A stretch of 64,000 bases of DNA from Chryseobacterium koreense CCUG 49689 (GTDB lineage Bacteria > Bacteroidota > Bacteroidia > Flavobacteriales > Weeksellaceae), in contig NZ_LFNG01000009.1 in the NCBI RefSeq assembly GCF_001045435.1, forward strand, positions 1-64,000, in the 5' to 3' direction. Of the stretch, positions 36,428-45,191 are shown piece after piece (within the stretch, counting starts at the first letter, position 1; each line of letters starts with the position of its first letter). The position numbers were made by a program, and so were the translations under genes. A model generated the notes under the pieces. It had not been told where the DNA came from. It did not search any database and worked only from the letters and a program-made list of their open reading frames with translations.

Positions 36428-37453
36428 ATGAAGATCATCGTTCCGATGGCGGGAAGAGGTTCCCGTTTAAGACCACACACATTAACTGTTCCAAAACCAC
36501 TAATCCCGATTGCCGGAAAACCAATTGTGCAAAGATTGGTGGAAGACATCGCGAAAGTAGCCGGAGAAAAAATTGACGAAATCGCTTTCATCATCGGTGA
36601 TTTCGGCGCTGAAGTAGAAGAATCTTTGCTGAAAATTGCCGAAAAATTAGGCGCAAAAGGAAGTATCTACGTTCAGGATGAACCGCTCGGAACTGCACAC
36701 GCGATCAAATGCGCGGAAAAATCAATGCAGGGAGATGTGGTAGTAGCTTTTGCGGATACTTTATTTAAAGCAGATTTCCAACTGGATAAAAATTCTGATG
36801 GCGTAATCTGGGTGAAAAAAGTGGAAGATCCCACCGCATTTGGAGTGGTGAAATTAGACGATTATGGTTTTATCACCGATTTCGTGGAAAAACCAAAAAC
36901 TTTTGTTTCGGATTTGGCAATTATTGGGATTTACTACTTCCATTCTGCAGAAAAACTGATGGATGAAATCAACTTCATCATGAACAACAACATCAAGGAA
37001 GGCGGTGAGTACCAATTGACTACCGCACTTGAAAACCTTCGACAAAAAGGCGCAAAATTCTCTCTGGGGAAAGTCGATGACTGGATGGACTGCGGAAATA
37101 AGAACGCCACGGTGGAAACCAACGGAAAAGTTCTAAACTACGAAAAAGAAGGATTCTCCCAATTTCCCGCATCCGCAAAAATTGAGAATTCTCTCATCAT
37201 TCCGCCATGTTTCATCGGTGAGAAAGTAACTATTTCAAACTCTAAAATCGGACCTTATGTTTCGATTGGCAACAACACGGCGATCATCAATTCCAATATC
37301 GATAATTCCCTGATCCAGGAAAACACGGTAATCGACCACGGTAACCTGAGCAATTCCATGATCGGCAGTTCCGCAAAATATTTCGGGGTTGCAAGAGAAA
37401 TTTCCCTGGGTGATTTCTCCGTTTTGGATTTCCTCTCGAAAGATGTCGATTAA
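36428..37453 (+). CDS. Sugar-phosphate nucleotidyltransferase
   Basis: The 341-residue product has the nucleotide-binding signature MAGRGSRLRPHTLTVPKPL at its start and EPLGTAHAI further in. DDWMDCGNKNA is typical of RmlA/GlmU/UDP-glucose pyrophosphorylase-type enzymes. From about residue 240 a left-handed beta-helix follows (SLIIPPCFIGEKVTISNSKI), as in bifunctional or acetyltransferase-like members. It activates a sugar 1-phosphate to an NDP-sugar; which sugar is not readable. It lies 41 bases after dut in the same run as the flippase. Confidence 0.88.
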   Translation: MKIIVPMAGRGSRLRPHTLTVPKPLIPIAGKPIVQRLVEDIAKVAGEKIDEIAFIIGDFGAEVEESLLKIAEKLGAKGSIYVQDEPLGTAHAIKCAEKSMQGDVVVAFADTLFKADFQLDKNSDGVIWVKKVEDPTAFGVVKLDDYGFITDFVEKPKTFVSDLAIIGIYYFHSAEKLMDEINFIMNNNIKEGGEYQLTTALENLRQKGAKFSLGKVDDWMDCGNKNATVETNGKVLNYEKEGFSQFPASAKIENSLIIPPCFIGEKVTISNSKIGPYVSIGNNTAIINSNIDNSLIQENTVIDHGNLSNSMIGSSAKYFGVAREISLGDFSVLDFLSKDVD

Positions 37454-37582
37454 AAAGAAATTAGCTTCCGACCATTTCCAAAAACTTAAAACAAAAATCT
37501 CAAGCCAGGCCACACAAAACAATTTGTGTGGTTTGGCGTTAATATTGCAAAACTTTTGGCCACAACCTTTATCGCAAGAAAA

Positions 37583-38377
37583 ATGAAGAAATATATTTTA
37601 GCGCTGTTGACATTGACATTCGTACTCTCATGTAAGACGAAATCCGCGGTCCAAGCACCAATCAGTACCACTACGCCGATCAGTTCCACCACTGAATTCT
37701 TTAACAAAATCAAAGCAAAACCGGATTTCCAGCAGGTGAAAATCAACTCCAGAGTCAGCGTGGAAACGGGAAATTTCATCCCAACTTTAGACGCAACCAT
37801 CTATATTGAAAACGGCCAAAAAGTTTGGATGAATATGGTTGCCATCATTCTTAATGTCGGTCGTGGAATTGCAACTCCGGAAGGAATCCGCGGTTATGAA
37901 AAGTGGAACAGAACTTATATCGAATCCGATTTCACCTATCTGAACAACCTGATGAATGTGAATTTCATTGACTTTAATTCACTGCAAAATTTATTGCTGG
38001 GAAGAACGTTTATTCCAGTAAATGAGAAAGATTTCGTGCTCACCAAAAATGCGCAGGGCTACAACTTGAGTTCCACGAAAAATCTTAGGATTGAAAACAA
38101 AGATAAAATCTCGGAATATGCAGTTTCCCTGGATTATTCAGCCGATTTCGATTTGATGAGGGTCAACCTGAATGAAACCAAGACGGGCGACAATCTAGAG
38201 ATCACGTATGCAGACTATGAGTATTTTGAAAATATGAAAATGCCAAAAAATGTTAAAATAATTATAAAAGGTGCAAAAACAAGTCAGATTTTAATGGAAA
38301 ATACGAAATTTGACAGTTCTAGAATGGACACCCCTTATTCCGTCCCAAATAATTACACGAAAACTGAGATTAGATGA
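37583..38377 (+). CDS. DUF4292 lipoprotein
   Basis: Starting at the ATG at 37583 gives a 264-residue lipoprotein with signal KKYILALLTLTFVLSC. The upstream in-frame ATG at 37526 would add 19 residues before that signal and is unlikely. DUF4292 proteins are LolA/LolB-like in predicted fold and are thought to act in outer-membrane lipoprotein or lipid handling in Bacteroidota; this is a family-level inference. The stop overlaps the next start by four bases (ATGA), so it is coupled to the EnvC-like gene. Confidence 0.8.
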   Translation: MKKYILALLTLTFVLSCKTKSAVQAPISTTTPISSTTEFFNKIKAKPDFQQVKINSRVSVETGNFIPTLDATIYIENGQKVWMNMVAIILNVGRGIATPEGIRGYEKWNRTYIESDFTYLNNLMNVNFIDFNSLQNLLLGRTFIPVNEKDFVLTKNAQGYNLSSTKNLRIENKDKISEYAVSLDYSADFDLMRVNLNETKTGDNLEITYADYEYFENMKMPKNVKIIIKGAKTSQILMENTKFDSSRMDTPYSVPNNYTKTEIR

Positions 38378-39957
38378 TTAAGAAAATAGGCTTTTTAATG
38401 GGAATTTTCATGTTCGGAATTTTGTCTGCCCAGAAAAAGGAACAACTTCAAAAGCAAAATGCGGAATTGAAAAAACAAATCGCCGCAATCAACTCCAATC
38501 TGGCAAAAACTCAGCAACAATCAAAACTATCCATTGCCTATCTGAACGATGTGAACAAAAAAATTCAGCTTCGCGAAAAGGTTTATTCCAATACCCAGAA
38601 AGAAAAAAGGCTGATTGAAGACGATATTTATCTTCGTCAGCTGGAAATTAACCGCCAGAATCGGGAACTTGCGGTCTTAAGAAAAAATTATGCGGAAGTT
38701 TTAGTTAAAGCCTACAAAAACAAAGGGGTACAAAACAAAGTGACCTTTATCTTATCCTCCAAAAATCTTGGTGAAGCGCTGCGAAGAGTTCAGTATTTAA
38801 AAGATTATGCGGATTACCAGGATAAAAAAGCTGCAGAAATTTCTGATGCCGCCGAAAAGTTAAAGCAGTTCATCGCACTAAGACAAAAATCTGTGAAGGA
38901 TAAGGAAACCATCCTCACCAACCAGCAAAAAGACTTGCTCACCATAGAGGCTGAAAGAAAGCAGAAAGAAGCACTTTTGGAAGAATTCAAGAAAAATGAA
39001 GTGCAGCTAACCGCGGAATTGAAACAAAAACAAGCGGAATCCAAAAAACTTGAAGGGCAGATCCGATCAATTATTGCCGAGGAAATCAGAATTGCCAAAG
39101 CCAATGAAGAGGCCAGAAAAAAGGAAGAAGCAGAAAAAATCCGTTTAGCCAAAATAGCCGCCGAGAAAGAAAAAGCAAGGATTGAGGCGGAAAACAAGGC
39201 GAGATTGGAAGCTTTGGCTCTAGAAAAGAAAAAAGCTGATGAAGAAGCAAGGAGATTAAAAGATATCGCAGACAAGAAAGCCGCTGAGGAAGCAGAAAAA
39301 GCCAGAATTGCTGCTGCCGCAGATGCCAAAAAAACAGAAGACTCCAGAAAAGCTGCAGACGCTGAAAAGGCTGAAGCGCGAAGATTAGCCGCGGCAAAAG
39401 AAGCTGCAGACGCCGCAGCAAACGCAAAAGCCGCAGCAAATAAAGCAGCAGCAGCAGGTGCAGCAGAAGCAAATTTGGCCAAGAAAAATGAAGACGAAAA
39501 GAAAGCCGCCGAAACCAAAGTAATGACCAATTTCGGGGTGAACTCCGCAGTGGGAAGCAATTTCGCCGCCAATAAAGGCAGAATGAGCATGCCGGTTTCG
39601 GGTACGATTACCCACCGTTTCGGAAGGCAGCCGCATCCGGTTTTCAAGAATATCGTGGAGGAAAACAATGGAGTGAAAATTGCAGTAGCCAAAGGAACTG
39701 TGGCGAAATGCATCGCTCCTGGAACCGTTTCTAGGGTGGTTGCTTCCGGTGATGGATCCAAAACCGTGATCGTAAAACACGGTGATTATTTCAGCATTTA
39801 TGCAAATCTAGCTTCCACAATGGTTTCCGCAAATCAAAATGTTGCGGCGGGAACTTCTATCGGGACCGTTGCGGAAGATTACGACAGTACTTATACCCTT
39901 GATTTCCAGATTTGGTACGGAAGTAACCCGGTTGATCCGATGGGTTGGGTAAATTAA
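38374..39957 (+). CDS. EnvC-like murein hydrolase activator with degenerate LytM domain
   Basis: The 527-residue product has a signal peptide (ending ILSAQ, about residue 20) and long coiled coils (about 25-260). A low-complexity Ala/Lys/Glu helix (about 230-375) precedes a C-terminal M23/LytM domain (about 408-527: MPVSGTITHRFGRQPHPVF). The zinc ligands of active LytM enzymes are missing: the usual NHGxDI-type site reads NNGVKIAV, and the final HxH is LDFQIW. That is the EnvC situation, in which the protein activates amidases and does not cut murein itself. It is coupled to the DUF4292 gene by overlap, and TatA follows. Confidence 0.88.
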   Translation: MIKKIGFLMGIFMFGILSAQKKEQLQKQNAELKKQIAAINSNLAKTQQQSKLSIAYLNDVNKKIQLREKVYSNTQKEKRLIEDDIYLRQLEINRQNRELAVLRKNYAEVLVKAYKNKGVQNKVTFILSSKNLGEALRRVQYLKDYADYQDKKAAEISDAAEKLKQFIALRQKSVKDKETILTNQQKDLLTIEAERKQKEALLEEFKKNEVQLTAELKQKQAESKKLEGQIRSIIAEEIRIAKANEEARKKEEAEKIRLAKIAAEKEKARIEAENKARLEALALEKKKADEEARRLKDIADKKAAEEAEKARIAAAADAKKTEDSRKAADAEKAEARRLAAAKEAADAAANAKAAANKAAAAGAAEANLAKKNEDEKKAAETKVMTNFGVNSAVGSNFAANKGRMSMPVSGTITHRFGRQPHPVFKNIVEENNGVKIAVAKGTVAKCIAPGTVSRVVASGDGSKTVIVKHGDYFSIYANLASTMVSANQNVAAGTSIGTVAEDYDSTYTLDFQIWYGSNPVDPMGWVN

Positions 39958-39990
39958 AAAATAACTTTAACTTTACAGAAAATTTCAACA

Positions 39991-40194
39991 ATGTTTACAC
40001 TAACAATATTAGCGCTTTCTTGGCAACACCTTTTGATTGTCGCACTGCTTTTGCTCGTACTTTTCGGTGGAAAGAAAATCCCTGAAATGATGCGCGGTCT
40101 AGGTTCCGGAATCAAAGAATTTAAGGATGCGGTAAAAGAAGAAGACAAGAAACCGGCAGACGAGCCGAAGTCTAATTCAGAAAAAACCAACTAA
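39991..40194 (+). CDS. tatA: Twin-arginine translocase subunit TatA/E
   Basis: The 67-residue product has one membrane helix (residues 10-24: SWQHLLIVALLLLVLFGG), the hinge GGKKIPEMMRGLGSGIKEFK and an acidic/Lys-rich tail, the normal TatA plan. TatA forms the pore for export of folded proteins. TatC is not in this window. It lies 33 bases after the EnvC-like gene and 12 bases before the DUF4254 gene. Confidence 0.92.
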   Translation: MFTLTILALSWQHLLIVALLLLVLFGGKKIPEMMRGLGSGIKEFKDAVKEEDKKPADEPKSNSEKTN

Positions 40195-40206
40195 AAAATT
40201 TCGAGC

Positions 40207-40821
40207 ATGGATTTTTGCGAAAAAGCTTGGAAGATTTTTGATCAGTCGATTTCGGACTATCATGTGAAAGATGATGTGGACTCCGAGGTAAACAATCCTT
40301 TTGAAAATGGGAGTTTGGAACACCTTTTGTATGCAAAGAATTGGATTGACACCGTTCAATGGCATTTGGAAGATATTATTCGTGATGAAAATATCAATCC
40401 GGTTGAAGCTTTAAAAATTAAAAGAAGGATAGACTCTTCTAATCAGAAAAGAACTGATTTAGTGGAGTTTATCGACAGCTGGTTCTTACAAAAACACATT
40501 AATATCACTCCAAATTCCGATGCAAAAATCAACACGGAAACTCCAGCTTGGGCAGTTGACCGGTTATCGATTTTGGCGCTGAAAGTTTATCACATGGCAC
40601 TAGAAGCCAATAGAGAGTCCGCCACTGAAGAACACAGAGTAAAATGCACAGAAAAGCTGAATGTCTTGCTCGAGCAGAAAAAGGATCTCTGTGAAGCGGT
40701 AAACCAGTTGATTTTTGATATTGAGAGCGGTAAAGTTAAGATGAAAGTATACAAACAGATGAAGATGTATAACGATGAAAGTCTTAACCCGGTCCTTTAT
40801 CAAAATCAGAAAAATGGCTAA
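40207..40821 (+). CDS. DUF4254 protein
   Basis: This 204-residue soluble helical protein has the family's start (FCEKAWKIFDQSISDYH) and core (WHLEDIIRDENINP, KRRIDSSNQKRTDLVEFIDSWF). No catalytic motif is recognisable and the function is unknown. DUF4254 genes lie next to glycan and envelope genes in Bacteroidota, as here. The ATG at 40207 fits the conserved N-terminus. The stop overlaps the following lipoprotein gene by 8 bases. Confidence 0.8.
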   Translation: MDFCEKAWKIFDQSISDYHVKDDVDSEVNNPFENGSLEHLLYAKNWIDTVQWHLEDIIRDENINPVEALKIKRRIDSSNQKRTDLVEFIDSWFLQKHINITPNSDAKINTETPAWAVDRLSILALKVYHMALEANRESATEEHRVKCTEKLNVLLEQKKDLCEAVNQLIFDIESGKVKMKVYKQMKMYNDESLNPVLYQNQKNG

Positions 40822-41287
40822 GTTCAACGTAGGTTTCTCTTTCATCATATTTCTTGCTGTTTCTTGCTCAATAGAAAAGGTAAATCTTTCTCCGGTAACC
40901 GAATCTTCCCTTACCAATCAGGGACAAAGCAAAACGGTTAAAGCCAGTTACGATACCAAGAAAAACATCATTGTCTATTCCTCAGCGATTTCTAATTTGA
41001 TAGCTACATTTCCAAAATTCAGAAATGAAGCGGTGAACAAGGAAATCGCAAATCTAAAATTTCACCTTAAGGATTATCTTGATGCGATGGAAGCCTACAA
41101 TATCAATGGCATGGACAGATCTCAGCGGAAATACGAACAGGCCTACAAAAAAATTCAAAGTCTTAGAAAACATCTTAAACACGATGAAGATCAGGTACTT
41201 AACCGGTATCTGGTAAGCATTAAGACCAACATTTCACTTTTGGCAAGCAACTTTCCAAAAGATTCACTACCTTCGAGTAAAAATTAA
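40814..41287 (+). CDS. Putative lipoprotein of unknown function
   Basis: Starting at the ATG at 40814 gives a 157-residue lipoprotein with signal AKFNVGFSFIIFLAVSC. An in-frame ATG at 40775 would add 13 charged residues ahead of the signal and is less likely. The mature part is mainly helical and Lys-rich (EAVNKEIANLKFHLKDYLDAM). I do not recognise a family. It overlaps the DUF4254 stop by 8 bases and precedes ribA by 8, so it is co-transcribed with both. Confidence 0.65.
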   Translation: MAKFNVGFSFIIFLAVSCSIEKVNLSPVTESSLTNQGQSKTVKASYDTKKNIIVYSSAISNLIATFPKFRNEAVNKEIANLKFHLKDYLDAMEAYNINGMDRSQRKYEQAYKKIQSLRKHLKHDEDQVLNRYLVSIKTNISLLASNFPKDSLPSSKN

Positions 41288-41295
41288 GAACCTTC

Positions 41296-41928
41296 ATGTT
41301 ACAAATCCAAGCTGAAGCCAATGTACCTACAGATTATGGGTCTTTCAGAATCATCGCCTTTGCAGAAAATGAATCCGATTGGATGCCACATATGGCGATT
41401 GTGGCTCAACATACCGATTTCACCAAACCTGTAAATGTCCGAATCCATTCGGAATGTATCACTGGCGAAGTCTTCCATTCCAGAAAATGCGAATGTGGGC
41501 AGCAACTAGATACCGCCATGAAATACATTGAGGAGCACGGAGGAATCATCGTCTATTTGAGGCAGGAAGGAAGAAACATTGGAATCATCAACAAACTTCG
41601 CGCATACTCCCTTCAGGAAAAAGGTTTTGATACCGTGGAAGCCAATGTGAAACTGGGACTTCCGGCAGATGACCGGGATTTCAATGAAGCCATAGAGATT
41701 TTAAATATCTTAGGCGTCAAAGACATCAACCTTCTGACCAACAATCCCGAAAAACTGCAAGGAGTACAAAGTAGCAATATTCACCTCAATAAAAGAATTC
41801 CTCTGCAGATTCATTCTACAGAGGAAAGCAAAGGTTATTTGGAGGTGAAGAAAAATTTCTTCGGGCACCTTTTAATCGATGAGGACAATAAAAATTTCGA
41901 CAATCCCTCAACCGAAATAGCGGATTAA
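41296..41928 (+). CDS. ribA: GTP cyclohydrolase II
   Basis: The 210-residue stand-alone enzyme opens GTP in the first step of riboflavin synthesis. The signature HSECITGEVFHSRKCECG contains the three zinc Cys ligands, and YLRQEGRNIGIINKLRAYSL and LLTNNPEKLQG complete the active site. It has no RibB part, unlike the common bifunctional RibBA. No FMN riboswitch is visible upstream, and the gene appears to be read from the operon promoter. Its last four bases overlap the convergent nucleoside phosphorylase gene. Confidence 0.95.
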   Translation: MLQIQAEANVPTDYGSFRIIAFAENESDWMPHMAIVAQHTDFTKPVNVRIHSECITGEVFHSRKCECGQQLDTAMKYIEEHGGIIVYLRQEGRNIGIINKLRAYSLQEKGFDTVEANVKLGLPADDRDFNEAIEILNILGVKDINLLTNNPEKLQGVQSSNIHLNKRIPLQIHSTEESKGYLEVKKNFFGHLLIDEDNKNFDNPSTEIAD

Positions 41929-42632
41929 AGCTTCAATGCTGATTCCAGAGCGAGTTCCATCATTTTTCTAAGCGCAGTTTCCCTTTCATCTGCAGAAATC
42001 TGTTCGCGCGTGGGAATGATGTCTGAAACAGTGAGAATCGTGGAGGCGTTTTTGCCAAGATATTTGGCGTTGGCAAATAAAGCAAAAGCTTCCATTTCAA
42101 CGGCAGGACAATTGTATTTTTCAGCCACCGCGGGAATTGCCGGATCTTTCCGGTAAAAAATATCGCTCGTGTGAATATTCACCGACTTGATGTTTATCGC
42201 AAGTTCATTTGCCGTTTCATTGATTTTTTCAAAGGATTTTCCCTGGTTCTCAATGAGTTCTCCTTCGATTCCCCAAGCGAATTTTGCATAGGTGGATTCG
42301 CTCGCCGCATTTTGCACATTCAAAACGTCAAACAATTTCAGCTCATTGGTATATGCGCCGCAAGTTCCAATTCTGATGATGGTTTCCACATCAAATTCCG
42401 AATAGAGTTCATAAGAATAAATCCCAATACTTGGAATCCCCATTCCACTTGCTCCCACCGAAATTTCCTTTCCCTTAAAAAGCCCCGTGTAATAATAAAT
42501 ATTTCTGGTTTTACTGACCAACTTCACTTCAGACAAATAATTATCTGCAATAAACTTTGCGCGAAGTGGATCTCCAGGTTGCAAAACCGTTTTGGCAATT
42601 TCACCTTTTTTTGCTGCGATATGTACGCTCAT
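41925..42632 (-). CDS. deoD: Purine-nucleoside phosphorylase (DeoD type)
   Basis: The 235-residue product belongs to the PNP/UDP phosphorylase family. The phosphate-site motif is LQPGDPLRAKFIADNYL, the core is IIRIGTCGA, the ribose-binding motif is AVEMEAFALFANA, and the base-site Asp lies in TVSDII. It splits purine nucleosides with phosphate for salvage. The genes on either side converge (ribA overlaps by four bases) or are unrelated. The length is exactly that of DeoD hexameric enzymes. Confidence 0.93.
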   Translation of the reverse strand: MSVHIAAKKGEIAKTVLQPGDPLRAKFIADNYLSEVKLVSKTRNIYYYTGLFKGKEISVGASGMGIPSIGIYSYELYSEFDVETIIRIGTCGAYTNELKLFDVLNVQNAASESTYAKFAWGIEGELIENQGKSFEKINETANELAINIKSVNIHTSDIFYRKDPAIPAVAEKYNCPAVEMEAFALFANAKYLGKNASTILTVSDIIPTREQISADERETALRKMMELALESALKL

Positions 42633-42751
42633 AATTTTTCATTTTAAAGAGAAAGTAAAATTACTGATTTTTATGCAAAGTCCCATTATCAACGGAACAA
42701 ACCTGAAGGAAAACCTCCAGGTTTTGTGGTTGCAGGAATGGCTTTCAGTGA

Positions 42752-43276
42752 TTAGAAACTTTTCACTTTTGACTCGTCAATATGATAAAACTTAATGACA
42801 CTGTTGTAATCGCTATAGTCCAAATTTGCATTTTTCCCCTGTGATGCCGGAATCAGAACAATCCTGAAAGTCTGGTTATTCATGTAAGAATTAGCTTCGG
42901 CGGAGGTCATTGTCGCGGGATCAAAATTAGTGTCCGCATAAATTTCCACATTTTTAGTGTCGAAAAGAAAACTGTATTTAATAGAACGATTATTGGTCAA
43001 ATTCACCGTATCCGGTAGGATTTGCCAAACCGGAGCACCGGAACTTCCGGTATTGTATCTCCTATAAACCAGCACCACATTGGTCGCGGCATTGGTGATT
43101 CCCACACTGATTGTGTACTGGTTTGCCGCATTAAAGCTACCCGAAACATCTCCCATGATTGGATAGGTGTCATTATCTTGCTGCGGCGGCGCCACGGTTG
43201 TTGTTCTATCCACACAGCTGGAAAGTGTTCCCACTGTTGCGATTGCCATTCCGAAAAGTAAAAGATATTTTCTCAT
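42752..43276 (-). CDS. Putative lipoprotein of unknown function
   Basis: The 174-residue product has a lipoprotein signal (KYLLLFGMAIATVGTLSSC, Cys21) followed by a Pro/Gln stretch. A beta-rich domain comes next (NQYTISVGITNAATNVVLVY, SIKYSFLFDTKNVEIYADT). The fold looks like an immunoglobulin or carbohydrate-binding type, but I recognise no named family. It is single, on the minus strand, and divergent from the GH3 gene with 110 bases between. Confidence 0.75.
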   Translation of the reverse strand: MRKYLLLFGMAIATVGTLSSCVDRTTTVAPPQQDNDTYPIMGDVSGSFNAANQYTISVGITNAATNVVLVYRRYNTGSSGAPVWQILPDTVNLTNNRSIKYSFLFDTKNVEIYADTNFDPATMTSAEANSYMNNQTFRIVLIPASQGKNANLDYSDYNSVIKFYHIDESKVKSF

Positions 43277-43356
43277 TGTTTAAAATTTTTCATTGTTTAT
43301 AGTGAATAAGTCAAGATGTATGCCACGATTTGCAGCCAATTGAATTTTAAAAATTG

Positions 43357-43364
43357 TATTTTTG
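43357..43364 (+). promoter_or_regulatory. -7 box (TATTTTTG) of the GH3 glycosidase gene
   Basis: TATTTTTG fits TAnnTTTG and lies 22 bases before the ATG at 43387. Confidence 0.5.
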
Positions 43365-43386
43365 TTCGATGCTCTAAACTTAGATA

Positions 43387-45090
43387 ATGAAAAATTTAAA
43401 AAGTAAAATCACCTTATTTATATTCCTCTCTTTTTGCCTTAAAATCAGTGCTCAATATCAACCAAAAAACCTTTCTAAATCAGATTTAAAGAAAGCAAAC
43501 GATTGGGTAGAAAAAACCTACAACTCACTTTCTCAGGATGAAAAACTGGGACAGCTTTTCATTATTGCGCTTTATACGAACAAAGGCGAAGATTATATAG
43601 AGAACGTCAGAAATATTGTAACGAATGAAAAAATAGGAGGTTTGATTCTGATGCAGGATGATGCGGCGCGAGAAATTGACTTGGTGAATGAATTCCAATC
43701 GAAATCAAAAGTTCCGTTAATGATCGGTATGGATGCGGAATGGGGACTTTTCCAAAGAATTGCTACGGCGCATAAATTTCCCTGGGCGATGACTTTGGGA
43801 GCGATTCAGGATAAAAGTTTAATCAAGGAAATGTCCGCAAAAATTGCAGAAGATTGCCACAGAATGGGCATCAATTGGGATTTCGCACCTGTTGTTGATG
43901 TGAACACGAATCCGAATAATCCCATTATCGGAAACAGAAGTTTCGGTTCAGAAGTTTCGAATGTGGTAACTTCCGCACTCGCCTATTCCGAAGGTTTACA
44001 GGATCATCAGATTTTAGCGGCGATCAAGCATTTCCCGGGACATGGCGATACCGATACCGATTCCCATCTGGATTTGCCGGTGGTTTCCCACGATCTAAAT
44101 CGCTTGAACTCAGTGGAAATCGCTCCATTCAAAGCATTGATGGACAAAGGAATCGGCGGAGTGATGGTGGCACATTTATACGTTCCCGCTTTAGAATCCG
44201 GCAAAAATATTCCGGCTTCTATTTCAAAAAATGTCATCACTGGTTTGCTGAAGGAAAAACTTGGGTTTAAAGGCCTCATCATCACCGATGCTTTGAACAT
44301 GGGCGCGGTCGCAAAACGCTATAAACCGGGAGAACTGGATGCACTCGCTTTCAAGGCAGGAAACGACATCATGCTTTTTTCGGATGGGGTGAAGGAAGGA
44401 AAACGGTTGATTCAAATGGCCATCGACAAAAATGAAATTTCCCCAAACCGAGTGGAAGAAAGTGTGAAGAAAATTCTTTTGACCAAATACTTTTTAGGCT
44501 TAAATGAATACCAACCGAGAAATCCGGAAAATATCAATTACGATCTGAACAATGATTCCCACAAGAAAATTGTGCAGAAAATGTATTCGAACGCTTTGAC
44601 TTTGCTGAAGGACGAAAAGAAACTTTTGCCTTTGAGCTGCAAAGAAACCTACTACTTTGTCCCACTCGAAGAAGCACCTTATCAAACTTTTTTAGACCAA
44701 ATGAATTTGGGGGCCACCGTCATCATCAAAAAGCCGGAAGAAATCTCAACAATTCCTACGAATTCTAAAGTAATCGTGGGTTTACATAAAGATAATTCTT
44801 CAGCCTATAAACCCTATAAAATCTCCGATTCCTCAAAAAAGATTTTAGCTGATTTAAGTAAAAATCAAAATGTGATTCTAAACGTTTTCGGTTCCGCTTA
44901 CGCTTTGAAAGACGTGGATATCTCCAATGTTTCAACGGTTTTAGTAGCTTATGAAAACAACGAGGATTCGATGATTTCAACTGCAAATGCGCTGAACGGA
45001 AAAACTAAAATCTGGGGAAGACTGCCTGTTTTGGTGAATGATCAACTGAAAGCGGGAATGGGAATTGATTTGGATGCAAAAAAGAAATAA
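43387..45090 (+). CDS. GH3 glycoside hydrolase, beta-N-acetylhexosaminidase-like
   Basis: The 567-residue product has a signal peptide (residues 1-22, ending KISAQ) and a GH3 barrel with the NagZ-type signature KHFPGHGDTDTDSHLDLP near residue 213, whose Asp-His pair is the acid/base in that subfamily. The nucleophile motif is LIITDALNMGA (D near 302). After about residue 375 a second alpha/beta domain follows, unlike the compact cytosolic NagZ. It likely releases GlcNAc from murein fragments or glycans outside the inner membrane. It lacks the beta-lactamase-like extension seen in some longer Bacteroidota relatives. Confidence 0.88.
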   Translation: MKNLKSKITLFIFLSFCLKISAQYQPKNLSKSDLKKANDWVEKTYNSLSQDEKLGQLFIIALYTNKGEDYIENVRNIVTNEKIGGLILMQDDAAREIDLVNEFQSKSKVPLMIGMDAEWGLFQRIATAHKFPWAMTLGAIQDKSLIKEMSAKIAEDCHRMGINWDFAPVVDVNTNPNNPIIGNRSFGSEVSNVVTSALAYSEGLQDHQILAAIKHFPGHGDTDTDSHLDLPVVSHDLNRLNSVEIAPFKALMDKGIGGVMVAHLYVPALESGKNIPASISKNVITGLLKEKLGFKGLIITDALNMGAVAKRYKPGELDALAFKAGNDIMLFSDGVKEGKRLIQMAIDKNEISPNRVEESVKKILLTKYFLGLNEYQPRNPENINYDLNNDSHKKIVQKMYSNALTLLKDEKKLLPLSCKETYYFVPLEEAPYQTFLDQMNLGATVIIKKPEEISTIPTNSKVIVGLHKDNSSAYKPYKISDSSKKILADLSKNQNVILNVFGSAYALKDVDISNVSTVLVAYENNEDSMISTANALNGKTKIWGRLPVLVNDQLKAGMGIDLDAKKK

Positions 45091-45191
45091 TGCTGAAGAA
45101 GATAAATCCACCACTAAAAGGACAAATGGTTGGTACACAATATGGAATAACACCATTTTTAATTAATAATTTAGTTTAAGAAAACATACTC

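Noticed and set aside
38814-39761. Long minus-strand open frame (315 codons) rich in Ala, Ser and Phe
   Set aside because: It is the antisense shadow of the Ala/Lys-rich EnvC-like gene; composition mirrors that gene and no family is recognisable.
41200-41300. FMN riboswitch before ribA
   Set aside because: Only 8 bases separate ribA from the previous gene, and no conserved riboswitch segments are seen.
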